Notes under the pieces: model-generated
Told to the model about the DNA's origin: nothing
The model's database searches: none
Seen by the model: the letters and a program-made list of their open reading frames with translations, nothing else
Translations under genes and position numbers: made by a program
Assembly: GCF_009746125.1 (NCBI RefSeq)
Contig: NZ_CP041352.1
Coordinates: forward strand, 1,019,847-1,083,846
DNA length: 64,000 nucleotides
Origin: Casimicrobium huifangae
GTDB taxonomy: Bacteria; Pseudomonadota; Gammaproteobacteria; Burkholderiales; Casimicrobiaceae
Direction of reading: 5' to 3'
In this document: piece after piece, positions 53,823-62,626 of the stretch
Layout: the number at the start of each line of letters is the position of its first letter
Numbering within the stretch: position 1 is the first letter of the stretch

Positions 53823-54957
53823 CGTCCATCAGATCGGCAACCTCGGAGCCCACGGCACGCTGCGAGCCTTCGCGCAGCACGGCAACCAGATCATCGGCAG
53901 TTCCAGTCCACGACATCGCCTCAATCCGCATGCGCGCCAGCGTCATGGCCGCGAACGGACGGTAGAGGCCGAGGGTGATGATGGTCAACAGCGTCAAACC
54001 AAGCCAGTTCAGCATGAAATTGGGCACTGCGAGATCAGAGTGGAAGCGCTGCCCGGCCAGCGAGGTACCGCGCCAGACGGTGTTTTGCAACATGGCAAGA
54101 ATCAGCGGACCGACCGCCAGCAGGGCCACGTAGAAACCACCGACCATGATGATGACTGCTGCCAGTTTGCCGATTGGCATGTCACCCTTGGTAGCGATGG
54201 TTGCGATGTCCACGCCAAGTGTCATCGCGATCAGCACCGAGGCCACCGCACCGATTGCCATCATGTACCCGACCGCGACGAGGTAAACCAGGTAGTACTG
54301 TCCGACGCCAATATGCAGGCCGAATTCGCTGGTACCGGCACGGGCGCCCGCCGTGTAGTAGCGGCGCAGACGATACTGGATGTAGGGCCCGATGCCATAG
54401 AAGCCCAGCATGGTCAGGATCAGCAGGCCCATGCCGAGAAACGGCGAAATCAGCATCGACAGCCCGCTCACTGCTCCGGCCGCGACCACAATGCCAATCG
54501 GCAGCAAAAGTGCCGAGTAAGCGCCTTTGGCATCGCCCAGAAATGCGAAGCGCAGATTGCGCCACGTGGTGTTCGACAGATGGAATCGCATTGAACGGTA
54601 AAGCAGCCAGGGCAACGCCAGCAGGTACGCCAGCAATACCGCAATGCCAAGAAAGGGCACATTGATCAGCAGGATCAGCAGCACCGCAATGATGCGGCCC
54701 TTGAGGATGGCAATGGGCGAGCCATGAAAGTCGAAGCTTGATCCGGCAAAGCGCGTGTTGTTGTAGAAGTAACGCAGCCGCCGCACTTTGGCCCACGCTG
54801 AGTAGATGCCGAGCGTGACGATCGTCAGCAGTACGTTGACGATCCATATCTTGAAGTATTCCGACCCGGAGCCGGTGAATTCGAATCGCTGCGGTTCGCC
54901 TGCAGGCGCCGCGGTTGTCGATCCCGGCGACGCCGGTACTGATGCAATGTCAGACAT
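53806..54957 (-). CDS. YjgN/DUF898-family membrane protein
   Basis: A 383-residue inner-membrane protein with paired hydrophobic blocks separated by the DUF898 pattern: FEFTGSGSEYFKIWIVNVLLTIVTLGIYSAWAKVRRLRYFY (split around residues 24-65) repeated later in form (LPNFMLNWLGLTLLTIITLGLYRPFAAM). I begin at the ATG ending at 54957, because the longer frame adds a leader of 35 unlikely residues. YjgN genes are often next to M48 protease genes, as here. Function unknown. Confidence 0.88.
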   Translation of the reverse strand: MSDIASVPASPGSTTAAPAGEPQRFEFTGSGSEYFKIWIVNVLLTIVTLGIYSAWAKVRRLRYFYNNTRFAGSSFDFHGSPIAILKGRIIAVLLILLINVPFLGIAVLLAYLLALPWLLYRSMRFHLSNTTWRNLRFAFLGDAKGAYSALLLPIGIVVAAGAVSGLSMLISPFLGMGLLILTMLGFYGIGPYIQYRLRRYYTAGARAGTSEFGLHIGVGQYYLVYLVAVGYMMAIGAVASVLIAMTLGVDIATIATKGDMPIGKLAAVIIMVGGFYVALLAVGPLILAMLQNTVWRGTSLAGQRFHSDLAVPNFMLNWLGLTLLTIITLGLYRPFAAMTLARMRIEAMSWTGTADDLVAVLREGSQRAVGSEVADLMDVDIAL

Positions 54958-55074
54958 GAGCTGTACCGCCGAAGCGCCCCCGTGTTTTTGATCACCGCCA
55001 ACAGGACGGTAGTGGATAGACGGGATTGTGCATGAGCTTGCGACATTTGTGCATGACCCCAATCTCCCGGCAGT

Positions 55075-56502
55075 TCAGCGCAAACTGACGGTAAGCTTTT
55101 TCCATTGCGCGTCCTGCCAGCGATAGAAAGTGCTCAATGACGACGGTTCTTCGGCCTTTTTGTCGGTCAGCAGCGAATCGAGACGGACAGTTTCAAAGCT
55201 GCGACGCATACGACCATCCTGGCGAACCTCCCGTGCCACCAGCATCTGTGTGCCGCCGGGCACCCAGCCTGCAAATTCAACGTAACCCAGGTCCGGGGCG
55301 TTGCCGGATGGCGGCAGAACATCGACCGTCCATCCAGCTTCGTTGCGCCGCAGTACCCACATTTCGCGCCAGCCGTCGAGCGGCTGTACGGCAAGGGCGG
55401 CGATGTTGCCCGCCGGGTTGACGCTGAGCGACTGCGGCCAGACAACGCCATAGGTGCAACGCAGCGGTTGCGCGCTTGCGGCAGCGGGTGTGGCGGCGAC
55501 AGACAGACAGGTCTGGCCGTTCTCGCCAGCGGCAGCACGAAGCGTCAGGCGGCCGACGGGACGCATGCCGGTCTGCGCACCCCAGCGGACGGCGCCTGTG
55601 CGAATCGCCGCTTCAGCATAGGCGGACTGGTCGTCTTCGCTCAGCTCCGCCTTGTTGACCGACGCCAGCGCATCGAGCGCACGTTGCGCTGCGGTGTTCG
55701 TCGCAATGCCGTCGACTGTTGCTGTGCTCTGCTTTGCCTCATGGAACGCCAGACTTGCCCAGACCGAGGCTCGCCGCGCGTGCATACGGTTTTTCAGGTA
55801 CTCAGGCAGTTTGCTGATGTCAACCCGATCCAGCACCTCGGCACGCCACTGGTCAACGGCCTGGCGCTTTGACGGCAGCAAGGTCGGGTCAATGCAGTCG
55901 CTGCGGGTGATCGCGAGTGCTGCGTGGGCGCGCTGGACATCCTGCTTCGACAGCGCCAGTACCCGACGGAATGCTTCGCCTTCGTAGCACAGGCGCACGC
56001 GACCGTCGCGTTCGATATCGATGAACCCGATGCCGTAGTGCCGCGCGGTATCGACCTGAGTCGACAGCAGGGCCTCTTGCGCCTTGCTGGCGCCCGATGC
56101 GCGCCGTGCCAGACGGTCGGCCAGCGTGCCAAGAATGTCGAACGGTTCGGCATCGATGGCGGTCGCCGGTGCTGCCTTCAGATAGGCCGCGACGAATGCG
56201 ATACCCATCGCCTCGGTGCCCGGTGTGTCGCGAACAAACCTGGCGACCGCCAGCAACTCGGGGGCTTCGCTGGCAGACAGCGTCGTTTGCCGCACTTGCG
56301 ACGTGCGCACGTAGCCGGAGCGCTCACGACGATGGTCATAGACCTGCAGGAAATCCATCTTTTCGCCGCGTACTTCCAGCGAATCTCCCTGGCTCAACAT
56401 GGTTTGCTGCTGCGCTGAATCGCGCGGTGCGGCACGCAACACCACCTGATCCTGAGCGACGATGGCCAGTGCGGCGGCAGCGAGGGTAGAGCTGAGCAGC
56501 AT
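55075..56502 (-). CDS. SH3-like domain protein of the SPFH operon, unknown function
   Basis: A 475-residue protein with a short N-terminal hydrophobic segment (MLLSSTLAAAALAIVAQ, probably a signal peptide) and then a bacterial SH3-like domain (VVLRAAPRDSAQQQTMLSQGDSLEVRG). The central and C-terminal parts look like a lipid-free periplasmic globular protein with a beta-rich end (MWVLRRNEAGWTVDVLPP). I do not recognise a family for residues 90-475. Its start and the SPFH stop share one base (56502). Confidence 0.72.
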   Translation of the reverse strand: MLLSSTLAAAALAIVAQDQVVLRAAPRDSAQQQTMLSQGDSLEVRGEKMDFLQVYDHRRERSGYVRTSQVRQTTLSASEAPELLAVARFVRDTPGTEAMGIAFVAAYLKAAPATAIDAEPFDILGTLADRLARRASGASKAQEALLSTQVDTARHYGIGFIDIERDGRVRLCYEGEAFRRVLALSKQDVQRAHAALAITRSDCIDPTLLPSKRQAVDQWRAEVLDRVDISKLPEYLKNRMHARRASVWASLAFHEAKQSTATVDGIATNTAAQRALDALASVNKAELSEDDQSAYAEAAIRTGAVRWGAQTGMRPVGRLTLRAAAGENGQTCLSVAATPAAASAQPLRCTYGVVWPQSLSVNPAGNIAALAVQPLDGWREMWVLRRNEAGWTVDVLPPSGNAPDLGYVEFAGWVPGGTQMLVAREVRQDGRMRRSFETVRLDSLLTDKKAEEPSSLSTFYRWQDAQWKKLTVSLR

Positions 56503-57836
56503 TATTCGCCCTCCTTGTCGCTGCCGTTGGCCACACGTGACACCTGTTCTTCGCGGTCATTGCCGGCCTTGCCATTGCGCGTCGTGCCAAGCAGGCTGGC
56601 ACCGATGAAATCGCCATTGGTGGAAGGGGGCGCGATGATTACCGAGATCTTGTCGGAGAGTTTGTCGGCCATGGTCTTCTGGATCAGCAGCGGGTGCTTG
56701 CTGATCAAGGCACCTTCGCGCGCCATCTGTTCACTGGCCACCTTGCCAACGCGATCCAGGCGATAGGCCTCCGCGTCGGCGAGCTTTTGCCGTGAATCCG
56801 CTTCGCCATTGGCCTCGATGCGGCGGGCCTGTGCGGCGCCTTCGGCCGACTTGATGCGTACCAGCCGCTCGGCTTCGGCCTCGAGCTGGCGTTGTTCGAT
56901 CTGCTTCTGCTTGAACGGCAGCACGTGCTTCATCGCTTCTTCCTGCGCGCGGGCGGCGATGATTTGCTCATTGGCCGCGGCTTCTGCTGCCTTCTCGCGA
57001 CGCACCTTCTGCGCCTCGGCTTCGAGGGCCGTCTCCTTGACTCGCTTGTCTTTCAGCTCAAGCGTGAAGCGCATCTTCTCGGACTCCAGTTCCTCCGCCA
57101 GCAGCTTTTCCATGCCGCGACGGTAGTCATCCGGCAGATCGACCTTGCCCATCTGCACGGCGCGCAGCACGATGCCATCGGCAGCGAGACGTGGCTTCAA
57201 TTCGGATTCGATCGTTTGCTGGATTTCGGCGCGTTTCGACGAGAAGATTTCGCGTACCGTGTAACGTGCCAGCACCTTAAAGATCACGCCCTGCACTGCG
57301 GGCTCCACGATCTCGCCTTCGATGTTGTCGGGCAGCTTGCTGGCAAGGGCTGCAATCTGGTTGCTGTCAACGGCGTAGCGCACCACGAGATCGGCGCCGA
57401 ACGAGAGGCCTTCAACCGACTGGAAGGGCGCGTCCCCGGCCTTCGCACCCGGCCGATAGGTTTGATCGCGCAGTTGCAGCGTCCGCCACTGATGTAGCGC
57501 AGGCAGCACCAGCACGGTGCCATCGCGCCACTCGCTGACATCACCTGTCATGCGGTTGATGCGAATACCGGTTTCCCCCGCTTCCACGGTACGCACGGGC
57601 GGATGGCTGTAGAGACCGTAGCCAATGCCGCCAGCCACCAGCACGCCCAAGGCGACCCAACGATGGCGACGCAGGCCGTCGCCAATGCGCTGCCCGAGGC
57701 CCGGGCCACGATAGGGGGCAGGTGCCACGACTGTCTCGGCGAGTGTGTCATCGCCGATGATTGGCTCGCGGCGCGACGTGATGCGGGCGAAGCCGTTACG
57801 GATGGCCTGAATGAGGGATTTGATGCGATTGGACAT
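56502..57836 (-). CDS. SPFH/band-7 domain membrane protein
   Basis: A 444-residue prohibitin/flotillin-like protein that probably oligomerises at the inner membrane. One membrane helix lies at residues 60-77; the band-7 domain follows (TVEAGETGIRINRMTG ...), then a long charged coiled coil (residues about 270-370: EELESEKMRFTLELKDKRVKE, EAEAERLVRIKSAEG). I start at the ATG ending at 57836, since the upstream frame is non-family. SPFH proteins regulate membrane proteases such as FtsH. This is the first gene of the four-gene unit. Confidence 0.92.
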   Translation of the reverse strand: MSNRIKSLIQAIRNGFARITSRREPIIGDDTLAETVVAPAPYRGPGLGQRIGDGLRRHRWVALGVLVAGGIGYGLYSHPPVRTVEAGETGIRINRMTGDVSEWRDGTVLVLPALHQWRTLQLRDQTYRPGAKAGDAPFQSVEGLSFGADLVVRYAVDSNQIAALASKLPDNIEGEIVEPAVQGVIFKVLARYTVREIFSSKRAEIQQTIESELKPRLAADGIVLRAVQMGKVDLPDDYRRGMEKLLAEELESEKMRFTLELKDKRVKETALEAEAQKVRREKAAEAAANEQIIAARAQEEAMKHVLPFKQKQIEQRQLEAEAERLVRIKSAEGAAQARRIEANGEADSRQKLADAEAYRLDRVGKVASEQMAREGALISKHPLLIQKTMADKLSDKISVIIAPPSTNGDFIGASLLGTTRNGKAGNDREEQVSRVANGSDKEGE

Positions 57837-58096
57837 GCTGTGCTCCGATGGGTTGGGTGACGTGGTGGTGAGCGATCGGCAGTCCGGCGTGTTGCGTTTG
57901 GGTACTGTTTCGCTCTGGTGGTCATTCTGGAAACAGGCCCGTAGAACGAACAAGCGCGACGCGGGGCGACTTTGCGGCTCCGGGGTTCGCAGGCGCTCGT
58001 ACGTGTGAGGCCGGGCTCCTCGAACGGAAGAAAAACTCACACCGGGAAGCTGGCGCCGCGCCGATAATTGCCGGCATCAATCGTTTGCGTACAGGA
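57837..58096. other. divergent promoter region, SPFH operon and two-component system
   Basis: No gene is supported in these 260 bases. The interval must hold promoters for both directions, but I could not identify a clear consensus pair. A GC-rich, low-complexity stretch lies nearest the response-regulator start. Confidence 0.5.
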
Positions 58097-58840
58097 ATGC
58101 AGGTGCTGACAGTTGCCGTGATCGAAGACGATCCGCCGATGAGTGCGCAGTTGCGCGGCTGGATCGAGGCTGCGCGCCCGGACGTCAAGGTCGAGCAGTG
58201 GTACACCCGCGACGACGCCGAAGCGGCGATCGCCCGGCAGCGCTACGACGTCGTGGTGATGGACATCGAACTGGGTCGCGAGCGTCACGCTGGCGTTGCC
58301 CTGATCAACGCCATCAACAAGCAGCATGCCACGCCAGTGCTCGTCGTGTCGGCAATGCCAGCCACCATTTATCGCAGCATCATGAAGGCGCTCGACGCCT
58401 GGGACTACCTGCAGAAGACGACCTTTGAGGAATCCGATTTCGTCGATACCTTTCTGGAAATCCTGCGCGCGTCCCGTGCACAGCGCGAGCAGGAGGCAAA
58501 GGTACCCGCAGCGAGCGGCGACGAACTGTCTCTGGACCCGCTGCGTCAGGGCTCGCCACGCTGGCGCGGGCAACGCATCAACCTGCCACTGACCGCACAG
58601 CGCATTCTCGCCGCGCTGCATGAACATCGTGGACAAGTGGTGTCCTATGACGACCTGTTTCAGGTGGTGAAGAGCGGTCGCAATCGCGATAACGTGCGCA
58701 AGCACATCAGCACCATCCGTGATGCTTTTCGCGAGATTGATCCAGAGTTTGATGCCATCGAGAACGTGCCGATGCGGGGATTCCGTTGGGTTGCCGCCGC
58801 GTTGCCTGCGGACATGGCAACTCCGGCGCGCAAACGCTGA
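58097..58840 (+). CDS. response regulator with receiver and winged-helix output
   Basis: A 247-residue two-component regulator. The receiver domain has acid pocket E10, D11, D12, the phosphate-accepting D56 (YDVVVMDIEL) and the conserved Ser/Lys positions (VSAMPAT, YLQK). The C-terminal winged helix (LPLTAQRILAALHEHRGQVVSYDDLF ... VRKHISTIRDAFREIDPEF) is of the OmpR type. Start: ATG 58097; the frame's TTG at 58085 is an alternative. It is divergent from the SPFH operon and overlaps the kinase start by one base. Confidence 0.88.
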   Translation: MQVLTVAVIEDDPPMSAQLRGWIEAARPDVKVEQWYTRDDAEAAIARQRYDVVVMDIELGRERHAGVALINAINKQHATPVLVVSAMPATIYRSIMKALDAWDYLQKTTFEESDFVDTFLEILRASRAQREQEAKVPAASGDELSLDPLRQGSPRWRGQRINLPLTAQRILAALHEHRGQVVSYDDLFQVVKSGRNRDNVRKHISTIRDAFREIDPEFDAIENVPMRGFRWVAAALPADMATPARKR

Positions 58841-60981
58841 TGGTCGCAAGCCCTTCCGTGCTTGAACGGGTGGCGAGCCTGCCCTGGGCTGGCATTGCGT
58901 CGTTCCGCCAGCGCATACTGTTGCGTAGCGTATTTCTGCTGCTGGCGGTGGCGACGCTTGCGATGGCAGTGACCTTGCTGCAAGAGGAGAAGGCGCTCAG
59001 TTATCGCGGCTATCAAACGAACTTCCGCAAAACGCAGGAGCAGGTGTCATCGCGCCTGCATCATCCCGCCGGGCAACTGGCGCTGCTGAACCCGGCTGCG
59101 GCCAGCGTGCCCGTGACGCCGCTGCATCCGTATGTGTTGCCCTACGCGGCGATCGACTTCGACGATGCAAGCAAGGTGCAGCAGGCCGTTGAAACCACCG
59201 GCTGCCTGGTGCAGTACCGGCAATACGGCGCGGTGTGCGTGGCGGTTGGCAGCAATCCCTGGACGGGGGGCTTCATTTATGTGGCCGGGCGCTTTGCCAG
59301 TGACGATCTGGTCGGCCGCAAACCCGGTGAGCGCGACTTGCGCGGCACCCACCGTGTGCGCGTGACGCTCGACATGCGCGGGCAGACGTGGCGATGGGTC
59401 GCGCCCTTCGAGCGGATGGAACGCAGTGACGGTGGTGGTGCTATTTCGCCGAGCGCCGGCATTCGGGGCCGTCTGGCCGGATTCGTCGACACCGACGGGC
59501 CTGACATGCTGGGCGTGGGTCGGCCGGTGCGCGATTTTCGTGGGTGGGCCTGGCAGTCGTCGCCCTGCATAGATGCAGCGGATTCCGCGACTTCCGTACG
59601 ATGCCGCAAGGGCACGTTCTTCTCGATCCGCCTGCCAGTCGAAGTGTTTCGCGAGGCGCTATTTCGCGAGCCGCGCCCCGAGTGGCCTCCGGCCGACCTT
59701 GACAAGACGTTGCTGCGAATCGAGGTGTTCGCGCCCGGCGGTGATGCCGGTACACCGATCTTCGACAGCAACGCCGCTGGCGCCACGCCACCGTTCTCGC
59801 TGAATGATCTGCGCGGCCTGCTGCTGCCCGGGGAGACTCTGCGCGTGAAGAAGGTTGGCGGCAGTGCCGATCTGGTCAAACTCGCTGCGGTCACCGACGA
59901 CGCGCCGGAGGCGTGGCCGTGGATTGATCGCCTGATTCGACAGCTGCCGGTGGAAGGTTTTGACACTGCGCTGGAGGCGAAGGACGTTGTCTCGACCGCG
60001 CTTGGCAGCTATGAGGTCACCCTCACCGGGGATGTACGCGGCGTAAACCGTGCGCTCGCCTCGGTAGCGACGCGCATGTCCTGGTTTGTTGGTGCCATGC
60101 TGACGGCTCTGGCCGTGGCCTGGCTGGTGGTTGAGGTGGGCATCATTCGGCGCATTGCGGAGCTGACGCGGCGCGCACGGGCGGTGTCGGCAGAGGTGCG
60201 CAGCGAGGACGGTGTGCGCCACTTCAACGTGGCGGATTTGCGTGGCAAGGATGAACTCGGCATCCTCGCCAGTTGCCTGCACGATCTGCTGCAACGGGTG
60301 AATGAAGACGTGCGCCGCGAGCATCTGCGCGCTGAACGCGAACGCGATACGTGGCACGCGGTCGGCCACGAAATCATGTCGCCGTTGCAGTCGCTGATGG
60401 TGCTGCATGGCGAGGCAGATGACCCGAGTGCGCGCTACATCCACCGCATGCAGCAGGCGATCCGGGTGCTTTACGGCAGCGCATCGCCCAGTGAGGCGTT
60501 CCAGTCGTCGCAGTTGCGGCTCGATACGCTGGACCTCAACGAATTTCTGGCGCACGTTGCCACCAACGCGCAGGAGGCGGGCGTCGCCAGCGTGCGCTTT
60601 GTTGCCGGCAGCAGTGCGGGTGCCGTCAAAGTGCGTGCCGACGAGTATTCGCTGGAGGACGTGCTGACCCATCTGCTCACCAATGCTGACCGTCATCGTG
60701 CGCCAGGCAGTGACATCACCATTACGCTTGAAGTCACCGGAGACCGTGCGAGCGTTCGCGTGCACAACGCCGGCGAGCAAATTCCGGCAGAGCTGTTCGA
60801 GCGCATCTTCGAATACGGGGTGTCGGACCCGAAAGCGGCGACCGGCGAAGCCGGCAACACCACTCGCGGCCAGGGCCTGTTCGTGGCCCGCACCTACATG
60901 GCCAAAATGGGTGGCACCGTCACCGCGCGCAACGAGGACGGCGGCGTAACGTTTGAGTTGCTGTTCCCGCTTGCAGGGTAG
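58840..60981 (+). CDS. sensor histidine kinase with a large novel periplasmic domain
   Basis: A 713-residue membrane kinase: first helix about 27-46, a periplasmic region of about 370 residues (47-414) with two disulfide-compatible cysteine pairs and no recognised fold, second helix about 415-434, a HAMP-like linker, the phospho-accepting H510 in GHEIMSPLQ, N-box N615, and the ATP-binding G-box region GQGLFVARTYMAKMGG. Its start overlaps the regulator stop (TGATG at 58838-58842). The stimulus is unknown; a membrane or envelope stress role is inferred from the neighbours. Confidence 0.88.
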   Translation: MVASPSVLERVASLPWAGIASFRQRILLRSVFLLLAVATLAMAVTLLQEEKALSYRGYQTNFRKTQEQVSSRLHHPAGQLALLNPAAASVPVTPLHPYVLPYAAIDFDDASKVQQAVETTGCLVQYRQYGAVCVAVGSNPWTGGFIYVAGRFASDDLVGRKPGERDLRGTHRVRVTLDMRGQTWRWVAPFERMERSDGGGAISPSAGIRGRLAGFVDTDGPDMLGVGRPVRDFRGWAWQSSPCIDAADSATSVRCRKGTFFSIRLPVEVFREALFREPRPEWPPADLDKTLLRIEVFAPGGDAGTPIFDSNAAGATPPFSLNDLRGLLLPGETLRVKKVGGSADLVKLAAVTDDAPEAWPWIDRLIRQLPVEGFDTALEAKDVVSTALGSYEVTLTGDVRGVNRALASVATRMSWFVGAMLTALAVAWLVVEVGIIRRIAELTRRARAVSAEVRSEDGVRHFNVADLRGKDELGILASCLHDLLQRVNEDVRREHLRAERERDTWHAVGHEIMSPLQSLMVLHGEADDPSARYIHRMQQAIRVLYGSASPSEAFQSSQLRLDTLDLNEFLAHVATNAQEAGVASVRFVAGSSAGAVKVRADEYSLEDVLTHLLTNADRHRAPGSDITITLEVTGDRASVRVHNAGEQIPAELFERIFEYGVSDPKAATGEAGNTTRGQGLFVARTYMAKMGGTVTARNEDGGVTFELLFPLAG

Positions 60982-61023
60982 GCTCAAAGCCGATCAAACG
61001 GAGAGCAGGGTACCGCCAGCCGG

Positions 61024-61419
61024 TCACTTGCGCATGCCAATCAGCCATGGCCTGACCTCGGCGCGCAATAGACCCGAGCGCACGGCGGGATCATCCTGCG
61101 CGAACTTTCTGATCTCATCCTCGCCAAGCCCCGCCGCCGGGATCATCATGCCGCCGGCAGCCGAATCCATGAACGGCCCGCCCAGCTCGAGCTTGCCGTC
61201 CTGCAGCAGCTTGCGGTAATGATTGATGTGTTCCTGCAAGCCGGGTTGCTCGAACGGCCCTTTTGCCTTGTCCCACTGCGGGCCGGGGTTATGCAGTACC
61301 ACGTAGCGTACATCACGGCGTGGTGGCGTCTTGCCGGTAACTGCCGCAGCCTCTTGTGCCATCACCGTCGGTGCGAAACAGAAGAGAAGGGACGCGAGGT
61401 ACCACGAACGCAGCTTCAT
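61024..61419 (-). CDS. secreted YciI-like protein
   Basis: A 131-residue protein with a signal peptide (cut near MAQEAAAV), then the dimeric alpha+beta YciI-like fold: RYVVLHNPGPQWDKAKGPFEQPGLQEHINHYRKLLQDGKLELGGPF split over residues 38-80 and DDPAVRSGLLRAEVRPW. YciI-type proteins are small enzymes or regulators; an exported form is less common. No neighbour suggests a role. Confidence 0.82.
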   Translation of the reverse strand: MKLRSWYLASLLFCFAPTVMAQEAAAVTGKTPPRRDVRYVVLHNPGPQWDKAKGPFEQPGLQEHINHYRKLLQDGKLELGGPFMDSAAGGMMIPAAGLGEDEIRKFAQDDPAVRSGLLRAEVRPWLIGMRK

Positions 61420-61566
61420 CGATTGAGCCTCCCAAGCCAGTTAGACGACGCGCGGCGCTGGTGCCGCGCATCGGGATTCCAGCATGGTTCGGCTGGCTGG
61501 CAGCCCGCATTGCGACCGGTGGCCGGAATGCTGCGTCAGGTTACGCAGACTGCTACCGGCGTGGAC

Positions 61567-61941
61567 TCAAGCGCCAGCCGTGTCTGGCACCACCGAGAAC
61601 ATCCGGCGCAGCGTTGCCTCCAGCGCTAGCCGCCGCTTGAGCGGGCTTTCGTATTCCCACCATTGCAGCACCATGATGGCGCCAGCGCCGCCGAGACGGC
61701 TGGCAGTGACTTTGCCATGCAAGCGTCGGACGCGCGCCGGCATGCTAGGGTGCGCAAGTGCCGTCGCAACACGCGCACGCGCGATCCAGTCCGCCAGCAG
61801 ACGCTCACGGGCGGCCAGCCATTGCTGGGCACGTCGCAGTAGCGAGCCACGTGCGCGGGGTTCGGCGCTGCTGTCATTGGCACTGCCCGGTCGTCGCAGT
61901 TTGCGCCGCAGGCTGGCGCGCAGCCGGCTACGCCGCGACAT
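61567..61941 (-). CDS. small basic protein overlapping the bactofilin gene, unknown function
   Basis: A 124-residue Arg-rich protein (MSRRSRLRASLRRKLRRP at the start, and an alpha-helical middle with QQWLAARERLLADWIARARVATALAHPS). I start it at the ATG ending at 61941, giving a 14-base overlap with the bactofilin stop, consistent with coupling. No known family is recognised. The overlap and the codon-like structure support a real gene, but a shadow cannot be excluded. Confidence 0.5.
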   Translation of the reverse strand: MSRRSRLRASLRRKLRRPGSANDSSAEPRARGSLLRRAQQWLAARERLLADWIARARVATALAHPSMPARVRRLHGKVTASRLGGAGAIMVLQWWEYESPLKRRLALEATLRRMFSVVPDTAGA

Positions 61942-62626
61942 GTTCCACTCCTGCCAGCTTGCCGGTGGTGGTGCGGGCCGACGGGTAGCCGGCGAACAAC
62001 GCCCCCTGACTGTCACCCTTGCCATCGATGGCGGCGATGTCGCCGCTCACCACGCCGCCCTCGCTGACCAGTAGTGAGCCGTAGCGCACGGTGCCCGACA
62101 CGCAGCCCGAGGCGTGCACGATCAGCTTCTTGCGGGCGGTGAGGTTGCCTTCGAACTTGCCGTGAATTTCGGCGATGTCGATGGTCACGGTGCCGGCGTA
62201 GGAGCCAGTTTTCAGGATCTCCAGCGTTTTGCTGTCCATCGACGCTTCGACGTGGCCTTCGACCACCAGCGTGTCGCAATCATTGATCTCGGCGCCTTTC
62301 AGTTTGATATTGGGGCCGACCGTGAGCCTTGGCGAGCCGTTGTTGGTGCTGCCGCTGGTCGTTGCTGCGTTGCTGACCGGTGCGGCAACGGTGGTGGCCG
62401 CTGGCGTTTCGCGCAGCAGATCGCTGCCTGTGGTGCCTGTCGTGCTCTTCACTTCAGTGGCGCGTGCACCCACCGGTGCCGAACTTGCCGCCGGGTGCGA
62501 CACCGCGACGGCAGACAGCGGGGGCGCATCCGGTTGCGGTGCGTAGCGTGGCGAATCCGGCGAAGCGCGCCCGCCAGCGGGCGTTTGCGGTTCATCGCGG
62601 CGACCGAGAAATCCATTCTTCAGCAT
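61928..62626 (-). CDS. bactofilin
   Basis: A polymer-forming cytoskeletal protein that assembles without nucleotide and organises envelope enzymes. The 232-residue product has a disordered Pro/Thr/Ala-rich N-terminal region (about 1-100) and the bactofilin beta-helix repeats: TVGPNIKLKGAEINDCDTLVVEGHVEA, LTARKKLIVHASGCVSGTVRYGSL, VSEGGVVSGDIAAI. It may be coupled to the small basic gene that overlaps its stop. Confidence 0.92.
   Translation of the reverse strand: MLKNGFLGRRDEPQTPAGGRASPDSPRYAPQPDAPPLSAVAVSHPAASSAPVGARATEVKSTTGTTGSDLLRETPAATTVAAPVSNAATTSGSTNNGSPRLTVGPNIKLKGAEINDCDTLVVEGHVEASMDSKTLEILKTGSYAGTVTIDIAEIHGKFEGNLTARKKLIVHASGCVSGTVRYGSLLVSEGGVVSGDIAAIDGKGDSQGALFAGYPSARTTTGKLAGVEHVAA

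Noticed and set aside
59659-60987. Long minus-strand frame opposite the histidine kinase
   Set aside because: The kinase motifs on the plus strand are complete; the antisense protein has no domain features.
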